In this document: positions 53,187 to 62,186 of the stretch, in pieces
Layout of the letters: each line of letters opens with the position of its first letter
Numbering within the stretch: position 1 is the stretch's first letter
Origin: Rhodosorus marinus
Lineage: Eukaryota > Rhodophyta > Stylonematophyceae > Stylonematales > Stylonemataceae
NCBI GenBank assembly: GCA_029953675.1
Contig: JAMWBK010000011.1
Location: 744,001 to 808,000, forward strand
Reading direction: 5' to 3'
Length of the DNA: 64,000 nucleotides
Program-made: the position numbers and the translations under genes
Notes under the pieces: generated by a model
What the model was told of the DNA's origin: nothing
The model's database searches: none
The model's input: only the letters and a program-made list of their open reading frames with translations

Positions 53187-53381
53187 ATGAGACCGGGCGG
53201 TGAATCGTTCCCCATTGAGAACGCACACGAGCTGTGCAGCGGTGATCCGTGGGCACTTGGGCTGGCCTGGGGAACAGGTACCTGGAACAGAGATCAGTGG
53301 ACGTGCATAATCTGTGGGAGGGATGCCTACAGGCAGGGAATTGGCCCGACTAAGCATAGCATGACCACCCACTGTTCATGA
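53187..53381 (+). CDS. Small unassigned frame with Cys/His pattern
   Basis: 64 codons from ATG. The C-terminal part reads WTCIICGRDAYRQGIG followed by a His-rich end, giving C-X2-C-X13-H-X4-H, close to but not a normal C2H2 finger (no Phe/Leu core). It has no equivalent after the twin gene at 59418. It may be chance. Confidence 0.2.
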   Translation: MRPGGESFPIENAHELCSGDPWALGLAWGTGTWNRDQWTCIICGRDAYRQGIGPTKHSMTTHCS

Positions 53382-55247
53382 GGGACCACGCTGCATCATT
53401 GATGGATACTCGCCATCAGCTTCTTCCTTCGCTCTTTTACGGGTAGCTAGGCTCTGAATGGCGGATAACGGCGAGAAGGCATAGAACATTCTTGCAAAGG
53501 CGGGGTGATAGCCTTTGTGCGGACTAGGATCCCACAGATCACAGCCCATGAGCACTCTTCTGGAATTCAGGTGATATCTGTGCGCCCTGAAAATTGAAGA
53601 CTCTATCAGCTATCATGGAGTCGGAAGCGGAAGGGCCCAATCACACGTAGGCAGAGATCAGTTGTTTTCGACACCATTATTTTCTAGTGCACGCACGGCG
53701 TTGTTAATATGAATGTTCAGTTAATCACAAGTATTCGTGATGGAAGAAATAAGCTAGTTCCCGGACGTCCGCAGAAGACTAGAAAACTCTTTCTCTGCGT
53801 TTGCGTTATGCGGTCGCACACACCGGCTCTTCCTACCGATCCAATTGTCCCTGTGCGTACTAGTAAAAGGTATAAGAAGAAGCCGTTCGTTGTAACAAAA
53901 ACTCGGGGAAAGACATTGACGAGCGCATACAGGAGTAACATCCCGAAGGTCCCATAGTGAGTTCTCCACTCCAAGGTTTTTGAGCACCCAACCTGCTCCG
54001 GATGTAGCGAAGTCGGCCAGTTTCCAGGTGCAGGACAGTATGGCGAAAACATGCAAGTAACTGACCCCTGTCGCAGTTACTTGGCAATGGTAGTCGAGGA
54101 TCAATGGAGAGTTGGAGGGACGTTCAAAACGCCGCACTGCGAAAATATGAACTCTGGAGTAGTGGCGTGGTTTCAGACTAGTACATACTGTGCTTCTCCT
54201 CGTTACGGAGATTGGATTAAACACCGTGGGAGACACCATTAGTAAAAACGACCATCACCACCACTAGATCGAAGAGTTCGATCATCACGTTGATGTACAG
54301 GATTCTCCGAGGCGCAGTGATCTGAACAGTGAGCGCCCCAAACACTGAAACAAGGATCTCTACGAACAAATGTGGGAACAAGGATAGTTTCTGCTGATCA
54401 AAGCATAGTGCAAATAACCTCCATGCGCTCCACAGTACCTCCGCAACCCTCAACTCCGTCCGGCCTTCATGCTCCGGGTCACCACTCTACATTCCAGCAT
54501 TTCGGGTTCCCAGCGGATACACATGAAGTCCCCGGAAATGCAGAACGGAGTCCCAGGCACTCCATTCTGATAATACCCGCTCCCATATCTCAAATATTCC
54601 CGGTTTACCTCAGGATCCTTGCCTACTCCATACACACAACCACTCACTCACCAACCCACACCAGCTCATAGACAGCGCTTCACCCTTCGGGTCGGACCCC
54701 GTCCTTTATCGAACAAAACCAACAACAAACAAGAGACAGAAAACGAATGGTGAGGTCAGTTGCTCAGAGGACCTTCCCTTTAAAATTTACATATCTGCTC
54801 CTCTCGAGTCCCGCCTACCGCAGCTACGGATGGTCTGCTTTGATAACAGCGGCATCATCTCAGAGGCTCTACCGGGGTTTCCAACTGTAGGCCCTACTCG
54901 CTAAAGTGTCCTGAAAAAAAAAGCCAAAGAGAGATTTCCGTGCTTGCTGACAGTCAATAACTAACCCGAAAAATAGTTTAATTACAGGGTCATGGACTTT
55001 TTCTCGTCAAGAGTGTCTTTTTTTGTGTTGTCCCACAACTGGATACTGACCGAATCGATCAGGTTCCTAGGGGAAATGGAGAATCACAGGCAAATCAGTA
55101 TTCAACCCCTACCAACTGCCTCACTGACGAATGCGGCAGTTGGTAGTCGAGCGCACGCGTAAACCTCTGTGCAAGGTATCGCTCTCACCGGTTCCAGCCA
55201 TTCATTGTGGAAAGCTTTGGTCACGTGGATAAGTCGGGTTTAGTGTG

Positions 55248-55708
55248 GTTGCGGAAATGTTTTGCTGAACATCCTACTGAATATTTGGCGCTCTTGAGGC
55301 GTTTAAGTGTCTCCCTTTGGCGATATTCCAGCCACATGCTTTCCGAGGCGCGTCATCGGCGCCTGGGGTTGCATGCTTCCCTCCCTAGTTATTAGTTCAT
55401 CTTCACGCCTTGCGTAGCGCTTCAGGCTATGCTAGTAAAGTCCAGTCCAGGTATCTGAAGATTGCGGGTTAGAGTCCCGTCGCGGTTGTCTTGTTGTTTA
55501 GAGTGGTTGCGGAAATGTTTCGCTGAGCATCCTACTGAGTACTTGGCGCTTTTACAGCGTTTGAGTGCCGCCCTATGGCGGTATTCTAGCAGCATGCTTG
55601 CCGAGGCGCGCCATCGGCGCCTGGGTTTGCACGCTTCCCTCCCTAGTTCTTAGTTCCTTTTCACGCTTTGCGTAGCGCTTCAGGCTATGCTAGTAAAGCC
55701 CAGGATAT
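55248..55708 (+). repeat. Duplicated ~205-bp module containing a conserved 50-codon frame
   Basis: The copies are at about 55248-55455 and 55503-55708. Both encode WLRKCFAEHPTEYLALL, then a variable middle with LWRYSS, EARHRRLGLH and a TAG stop, and then share about 60 noncoding bases (tgcgtagcgcttcaggctat). Between the copies I count 13 codons with silent changes and 6 with amino-acid changes, which suggests the module was a real protein segment while the copies diverged. The source is unknown, possibly a mobile element. Confidence 0.6.
55457..55495 (+). other. tRNA-like 3' half between the two module copies
   Basis: tctgaagattgcgggttagagtcccgtcgcgg resembles the variable loop, T arm and acceptor of an Arg-type tRNA. 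A 5-bp stem (gcggg/cccgt) encloses a 7-base loop, ttagagt. No matching acceptor 5' strand or anticodon arm lies upstream at the right distance, so this is a fragment. Confidence 0.35.
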
Positions 55709-56825
55709 CCACTCGTCCTTGACAAACGCTTCGCGAACCGACCAGTTATCCCTCCGAACAATTGGAAACTCCTCCTGTGAACTTCTTACATCTCTTTCAT
55801 CGATATACCTTGCTCTCCGCTCTCTCTTCTTGCACGTAAACCACGGACTTGGAACAATTTTCAAACCTCGTCGACGGAAACTCCCATCGATTCCGACGGC
55901 AGCAGCCAATACGAAACTTCATAAACACAACGAAAGCTCTCCTGAAACACTTGAATCGTTCATTGACTTTCCAGAAAGTCTGTAATGATTGCATGGATGT
56001 TGGAATTCTGGCTCAGGCATTGAGTAGTGATCATATTGGGCTACCAGAGTCCTCAGAGATCATTTATGAGTTTGACAGACCTCTAACTATCAATTTAATG
56101 ACTTTTCTACATGCATGATGAATGTTTGCAATCGTCGGTTAGCCACAAGTGGACTCAGTCTAATATCCGAAGTCCGAGTAGTGCTAGCAAGGAAGAGAGG
56201 GAGAGGAAACGAAGAAAGAGATTTGCCGTGTAGGCAAAAGCTAAATTTATCGTGTTTTGATGGATGAGTTCTTAAGTGGGTTGTATCGATTGCCTATTGG
56301 TGTGAGCTTCACCATCAAATCGCATAGAACGGTTATCAGGAAGGAGGTTCACGAAAGCGGAATTGTTCGTGTCGAACCCTCCTTCTCCGTCGATTTTTTG
56401 AAACGAGAAGCCTAATCAGGTATTGCCTAAAGGATTCTGCTAAGCGGTTAGACGCTTTGGTTGTATTTCTTACAATCTCGATCGAAATAGACGTTGGATC
56501 AAATCATCGCGTTTCAAGACAATGGAGAACAGTTTATTGTCAAAAGTTTTACCTTTCTTATCAAAGAATTTGTGCGCCTGGTTTTCGTCCAAAAAAAGCG
56601 TTTTCTCGCTCCAATCGAATTCGTGGATCTCCCGGTCCATACCAAGAAACTACAACAAAAATTGATATACGACTAAGACCTATCGAATCCGTGCATAGCT
56701 CTCACCCCCAAAGAAACTATTAACTTGCATTGTTCCTAAAACTCATGTACGAGCAAAGCGCGCTGAAGGACAATAAGCCTTGTTTCTGATTACAAGTCTG
56801 TAGAATGTCTCCTTGATGAATGAAC

Positions 56826-56936
56826 TTGTTTAATCGGAGACTGAAAGGAAAACCCCCCGGGGAAAAAAAGACTAGGCGCCGCGAAGATCGCGCGAATCCA
56901 ACATCAAAGCGGCGTTCATACGCCACACCAAGAATG
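56826..56936 (-). repeat. Dispersed ~110-bp repeat, copy B
   Basis: Minus-strand reading gives ttcttggtgtggcgtatgaa, cgccgctttgatgttgga, gatcttcgc, a C/T-G run and tctccgattaaacaag. It is the closest match to copy C. Confidence 0.75.
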
Positions 56937-57310
56937 TCTCCTTAGAGCACATTTTGTTGTCACGGCCTTTTGGGAGGGGGAGGGGGTAGAGTGGGGCTGA
57001 GATGCCGCATTTACAGAATGGGGCAGATTCCAATGGTGTTGATACCCCACTGACCCCATTGGTCCCACATCCGCGATTCCAACCGTCCTGTCCACTTTCT
57101 GATGCCCCAATTTCTTGCCTCAACGCTTGATGTGTGGATTACGTTGGCTCCAGAAGGGAGGTGAGGTGAAGCTTCCGGCAAGGCCTTGTCAACAGCTGCA
57201 GCTTCTCTGTTTTGCGAGCTTGTGACGGAGCCTTGTGAAGAGCGGCTGCTTCTATACAACCCCCAATTTTCCCCTCCTTCATCTCAATTTTCATTCAATT
57301 TGTTTTCATC

Positions 57311-57517
57311 ATACGAACACATACCTCAAGATATTGTATTTTAGGTGCATTAAGTGATATATTTAGGGGACAGTTTTTCATGAATATACTAAATAAAGTT
57401 GCATATGGCTCCAATACGAACGTACCTGAACATATTGTATTTTAGCTGTATTAAGTTGTATACTATTGGGACATTTTTTTTTCATGAATACTACTAAATA
57501 AAGTGGCATATGGATCC
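57311..57517. repeat. Direct repeat, two units of ~103 bp
   Basis: The units start at 57311 and 57414 (atacgaac). Both contain atattgtattttag, ttcatgaatact and aaataaag followed by tgcatatgg. Confidence 0.8.
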
Positions 57518-57607
57518 TGTCCCATTTTTCGCCCAATCGAATCCCCCCAATTGTGCCCTAAATCAAAAGTTTTGGTAGTTTCTCATTGTGCCTTACACGC
57601 TCATATG

Positions 57608-57987
57608 ATATTTCCTGGCCAGTGCGCCAGAGTCAGAAAGGGGGTATTTTCTAGTGTTTTTTATATTATGAGGAGATTGTGAGTAACTAGCCGCTGGCAG
57701 TATGAGACGTTGTAAAAGAGTTGAAATATCCCTTTCTTACTAAACAATTTTGTAACCGTAGCTTTTCGTCCGCGCAGAGGTATTTCCTGGAGACTGGCGC
57801 CACAGTCAGAAAAGGGGGTATTTTTTTTATTTTCTAGTGTTGTTTTATACTGTGAGGAGATTGTGGACACTGGCGCCCTATACGACTGAGGTTCTAGTCC
57901 TCAGGCTAGTCGCTAGTTGCCGGCCGCGGGAGAGCGCTGTGGAATTGCCGCTGCCAGTGTGAGGCGTCGCAAAGAGTGGAAATATGT
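57608..57987. repeat. Diverged direct repeat, two units of ~125-210 bp
   Basis: Shared blocks are atatttcctgg, gtcagaaa.gggggtatttt, ttttctagtgtt, tgaggagattgtg, and ctg.cagt.tgag.cgt. The second unit has about 80 extra bases that include a T-arm-like hairpin (57886-57904). Confidence 0.7.
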
Positions 57988-58156
57988 TGGGGGGTGGGGG
58001 CTTTCTTTGTCTTCCCCAGGCATTCGTGCTTCGGCTCTAGCTCATCGCCTGGTACCTCTAGTCATTAAGTGCTTTGGGTTTTCTGGATTCCGTTGGTTCT
58101 CGTTGGCCTGGGAATTGTCCCCTGACCGTCTCTCCTCGTTGTTTCTCCGTCCAAGT

Positions 58157-58275
58157 TTCTTGCTGTGGCGTATGAACGCTGCATTGATGTTGGAGGGGGT
58201 CGACGATCTTCGCCGAGCTAAGCCTGTTCTTTTCCCCCTCGGGTTGTTTTTCTTTCATTCTCCGATTAAACAAGC
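58157..58275 (+). repeat. Dispersed ~110-bp repeat, copy C
   Basis: It has the same order of blocks as copy B, on the + strand: ttcttgctgtggcgtatgaa, gctgcattgatgttgga, gatcttcgc, a pyrimidine run and tctccgattaaacaag. It can be read as a peptide (RMNAALMLEGVDDL) that copies A and B partly keep. Confidence 0.75.
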
Positions 58276-58334
58276 TCACCACCGTAGGGAGAAAAAAAAG
58301 TAGTAGTTTCTAGTTGTTTTTTGGATATTATGAG

Positions 58335-58470
58335 TAGGGTGGTGCCAAGTGGATCCGGTTTTTCCCTGTTTAAGACTCACATCCCTCCTTAAACCCTCCT
58401 GTTTTCGCGGGTTTAACCACTTCTGGGTCGTAAACAGAGAAAAACCCTGACCCACTTGGCACAACCCAAC
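58335..58470. mobile_element. 136-bp non-autonomous terminal-inverted-repeat element
   Basis: Imperfect terminal inverted repeats of about 42 bp (left: gggtggtgccaagtgg, then ggtttttccctgtttaagac; right: its near complement) enclose a short centre with an 8-bp internal palindrome (ttaaaccc/gggtttaa). The 9-bp word tattatgag flanks both sides exactly (58326-58334 and 58471-58479). A 9-bp target duplication with long inverted repeats is typical of Mutator-type elements. The element encodes nothing. Confidence 0.75.
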
Positions 58471-58919
58471 TATTATGAGGAGGAGAACATTACTCGGGGT
58501 TGCTTCATGGTTTCTGCTTTTTGTTTTCATTTTTCTTCAATTAAGAATTTTGCTGGAAAAAAAAGCTTTCTTTTTTTTTTCCTGTCGCGCGCAGGTCCCC
58601 TTCCTCCTTGCGTTTTTTGAAAGCTTTTTATGGGTCCATGTCCTTTTCACGGTGAGCAGCTGCAGAGGGAACATTGGAAGAAATAGGTCGTGCTTGTGGC
58701 CCCAAAGTGGGATATTGTTTAGACGATATAATTTTTCGGGCCTCCTCGGCATGCCTTTCGAGTGACGGGCTCCTCACGCAATACGACTTTTTCTCTTTGC
58801 ATTTTGTAATGGGAAGGTTTGTTCGAAGATTTTTTCAGTGCAAGACGAGATTTTGATTTTTCTCGTTGCCAGAAAGGGGGGGGGGAGTTTTGCTGAGGAG
58901 AGAAGGGTTGATTGTACAT

Positions 58920-59417
58920 TTGGGAGGTGGTAGGACCCCTCCTGGTAAGGATGAGGAGACGAGGGTTGGCATAATCGATATAGTGTTCGGGTGGGTAGTG
59001 GGCAGTGGGCGGTGGGTGGAATGTTTTGTTGTTGTGTCCGGTTTGGGGAGGTTTTGTTCGGGTATTCTCTTTGTTGAGCGGATGAGCTGCCGCTCTTAGC
59101 TTTTGAGTTGGAGGACTGTTTCAAGGTTGAGAGAGACACGGGATTTGATATTTGATGTATGTTGGGGCGGGTAATGGGGGGTAGGAGGAGGTGGAGCTCG
59201 TCTACTTTGAAGATTTCTTGTGGTGCTCAGCGCTTAATGGAGATCTGACGGCAGTTGGTCACGCGAATGGTTGTGGGAGGGTTCTGGCTGAGCTTTTGCT
59301 TTTGGATTGTTCTGGTTGTTTCGAGGTTTTAGGGGTTCTTGAAAGCGAGTTTGGAAGATAATTGCGCTCGAGCGGGGCCCGGATGTTGTGGAAAGAGGTC
59401 CTTGGTCTTTTGAAACC
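58920..59417 (+). promoter_or_regulatory. G+T-rich tract upstream of 59418 gene
   Basis: About 50 of 60 bases in 58981-59040 are G or T by my count. The tract runs to the gene start, as before other long genes. No TATA box was found. Confidence 0.4.
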
Positions 59418-60797
59418 ATGGATTTGGTTGGAACGGAGACTCTGGGTCCGTCCGTTTGCACGCTATCGTCTTTGTTTGAATGGGATTCGATTCCTTTGAA
59501 TTGGATGATGTTCAAGAGCGATAAACAGGCTGTTCCACACGCTGGAGACTGGACGATTATGTTGATGGATACGATTTTTAAAATTCCAGAGGCAACTGGT
59601 ATGGCCTTGCAAAAGTCTGAGGTGGCCAGGATGATATCAGTGTTGAACCAGCCTTCGCTGATGATGACGGAGGTTCACGAAAGGAACTATTCGCTAGGGT
59701 CTGGGTGGGCGTTCGTAGGTGGTTTACCGCAACTGGGCCTAAAACTGAACTCAATGTTTCAAGGACTGCAACGCGTTCGGTTTGTTACGTTCTTCGAGAA
59801 CTACAAAGCTGTTGTGGTCTTGGCCAGCGAAGTACGACCTGGGGTGATTGCCTTTATTAGACTCGCCGAGGTGAATGGGAGATACAACTACAGTATATGG
59901 GGACTAGCAGAAAAAGATAGCGGAACGATAGTGGCGAGTCAGGACCACCTCGATAGACGAAACTGTGACATGTGCAATCTGATGGACATAGCGTGCGAAC
60001 CTCGGAGCTGCAAGAACGAACAGTCGTTTGATGACCTGCGAGCGTCGAGAGAAGCAATTTTGGATCGGATGGAGTACCCCATGTACACGATGGAATACAC
60101 CAAGGCGTGGCTTCCTGGAAAGTGGACAGTGCCCGTGGGACCGTTGGAGCCAGTGACCTTCAGAACGCCAGGGTACATTTCTGGAGCTAGTTTTGAGTTG
60201 GCTTTGCTATCAGTGCGTCAAGATGAGTCAATGAGGGTGCATCCTCCACGAGGTACCTTCAGATTCGTCAAGCTTGGGATGAACGAAATGGAGTGCTTCC
60301 TGAACCTGGAGGGGACGTCTACGGCGGAGACGGCTCTGTCAAATGGAACTTCTCAGATATCCTATGAAAAGCAAACTGACGAGGTTAGCGTTTTGGAGTC
60401 TGTCCAGGAGGAGACTAAAGAGTTACCTCGGACGAAAGGGAGCACGAACGTATGTGAACTATGCGGTATGAGCTTCAGAAGCGTTCACGATCTCAGAAGT
60501 CATGGCGCGGCAATTCACGGGAAGAAGAAAACTCATTCATGCAGATACTGCCCGAAGACGTTTACCCAGAACGGACACCTTAATGAACATATCCGAGTAA
60601 GGCACAGTGGGAGGAACATTTTCATGTGTGATATCTGCCAGAGGGTGTTTGGAGCAAAATCCAAGCTGCAACGTCACATCACAACGGTTCACGAGAAACG
60701 ACGAAATTTCGCTTGCGAATTCTGTTATGGGACGTTCAAGGAAAAATCGTACTTGAAACAGCACGTGCAAAAGGTTCATGGAGAGAAAGCAACGTGA
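59418..60797 (+). CDS. Long four-finger C2H2 protein, twin of the 51615 gene
   Basis: 459 residues from the first in-frame ATG (MDLVGTETLG). Layout is as in the twin: four Cys near 183-198 (CDMCNLMDIACEPRSC), HPPRGTFR, and fingers at 346-367, 375-396, 404-425 and 433-454. Finger 1 has contacts SHDS, where the twin and nearly every other member have Arg at -1 and +6. Fingers 2-4 keep QGHE, ASKR and ESYQ. The bases just before the start (gtcttttgaaaccatgg) also match the twin (gtcttttgaaaaccatgg). Loss of both Arg contacts predicts weaker or altered recognition by finger 1. Confidence 0.94.
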   Translation: MDLVGTETLGPSVCTLSSLFEWDSIPLNWMMFKSDKQAVPHAGDWTIMLMDTIFKIPEATGMALQKSEVARMISVLNQPSLMMTEVHERNYSLGSGWAFVGGLPQLGLKLNSMFQGLQRVRFVTFFENYKAVVVLASEVRPGVIAFIRLAEVNGRYNYSIWGLAEKDSGTIVASQDHLDRRNCDMCNLMDIACEPRSCKNEQSFDDLRASREAILDRMEYPMYTMEYTKAWLPGKWTVPVGPLEPVTFRTPGYISGASFELALLSVRQDESMRVHPPRGTFRFVKLGMNEMECFLNLEGTSTAETALSNGTSQISYEKQTDEVSVLESVQEETKELPRTKGSTNVCELCGMSFRSVHDLRSHGAAIHGKKKTHSCRYCPKTFTQNGHLNEHIRVRHSGRNIFMCDICQRVFGAKSKLQRHITTVHEKRRNFACEFCYGTFKEKSYLKQHVQKVHGEKAT

Positions 60798-62186
60798 GGA
60801 ATTCCTGCCCTGACATCCTGTTTACACCAATAACGCCGTGCAGCGCTTCCCTCCCGATGTAATTAATTATCCCACGCTCCTGACTACAAAGCTTTCCGCG
60901 TGGGACGGCGGGCGGTCGCTGGGTTCTCACCCTCCAGAATTCACACTGGCGTGCTCGGATGGGGTGATGGCTTCGCCACCATGTCTTGCCATTCCTTTCA
61001 GTCTCGAACAAGACGTGAGGCCTCAGCTAGCTCTCGAACCCCCACCTAGTTTCCCAACCCTGAACATTTACTTTATATAATTAATCATGAACTGTATACC
61101 TTGATTTTGTTTCTCATTGGATTCGATTGGTTATCAAATCCGAGCTGACGTTTCCTGTCCTTAGTCCGGATTCATCTATCCCGAAATCGCCCCGCAAATT
61201 CTCCCCCTCCCCCCCTACACCGTTGGAGTGAGAATCTATACGTCTGTTTTTTATTATTAACGGGAGCAATGTGGAAAGTAATATTTTTTCCTACGGGGAT
61301 GGTTGCTGGATGATATTCGGTCTTGCTTAATTTGTTTGTGTGCCCGGGATGGAAGTTGGTTTTTTGGATATATTATGGAGGATTATTTTGGATATAATGA
61401 CTAGATTTGGTTGAGTTGGTGCCTACTTTTCTCTGATTTGTGGTTGTCAGGTGATGGTGTTAGTGTGAGTTCGGTCGAATGGCTTTTGGGGGGGAGAGGG
61501 GGTTGGATCCTCTATAGTCCGTCTTAACCCCAGTTACTGAACGTAGAAGAGTCACAGAACTCTTTTGATTCCCATCTCCTCAATCTCCCACCAATTCCGC
61601 CCCCCTCCAACCCAGTATTGTACGGTTCCCAGTTCGTACCAGGAGCTAAGAGCCAGCCACTACCAAACTGAACTTCTTTTTTTCGGGTGCTTGAGGTTGT
61701 GTGAAGTGGAAGGTAAATCATCGTTTTGAGGTTTTTGAGGTCTTCGGCCGGGGTTTCGATGAAGTTCGCTACCAATTGGGTGATCTGCGGTCGATTTTGG
61801 ATTGGGTGGATTGGCGTTGGATTTGGATTTTGAGTGGGGTAGCTGAAGTTGAAGTACTGAAAGAGGGAATTGGGTCGTCCTGAGGTTTGCACGTCTTCGA
61901 CAGGGTCAGAGCGGGGTTTCCATGGCCGCCCTGGACTTTTTTTTTTGTTTGTCTTGGGGATTACCTAGGTCTTTTGGCTGAGAGGAGGGCATGACGTCCG
62001 GTCGATGAACTCGCGTACGTGCTCTGCTGGAGTGGCGGGGATTGACGGAGGTCTCCGTCTTTGTCTGGTTTCTGGTTTTTAGTATCAGGAGAGAGGTTCG
62101 AAGAGCGCTGCCCTGACGTTTTGAGCGATCAGACGTTCCAGTAGAGGATTTCCCAGGAGATCTACTAAGCGCGGTTCTTCTGGAGA
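60798..62186. other. Intergenic, 1.4 kb, with strand-composition switch
   Basis: About 61290-61510 and 61690-62186 are G+T-rich on the + strand, while 61520-61675 is C+A-rich, giving two sharp switches. No repeat or gene is supported. The minus frame 61524-61892 crosses a switch and is unlikely to be real. Confidence 0.5.

Larger units (their letters stand above)
52992..59417. other. 6.4-kb repeat-rich interval splitting the twin genes
   Basis: It is the longest gap among the long genes. It contains small unassigned frames, a duplicated 50-codon module (55248-55708), a tRNA-like 3' half (55457-55495), two duplicated segments (57311-57517; 57608-57987), two copies of the dispersed repeat and one terminal-inverted-repeat element. 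Frames at 56260-56415 (51 codons, with ATG) and 56494-56676 look somewhat protein-like but match nothing I know. The final 500 bases are G+T-rich. Confidence 0.6.

Noticed and set aside
53754-54239. 161-codon minus frame
   Set aside because: No recognisable domain. Small + frames in the same place are equally plausible, so none is supported.
57886-57904. T-arm-like hairpin ctgagg-ttctagt-cctcag, possible tRNA
   Set aside because: No acceptor, D or anticodon arm can be drawn around it.
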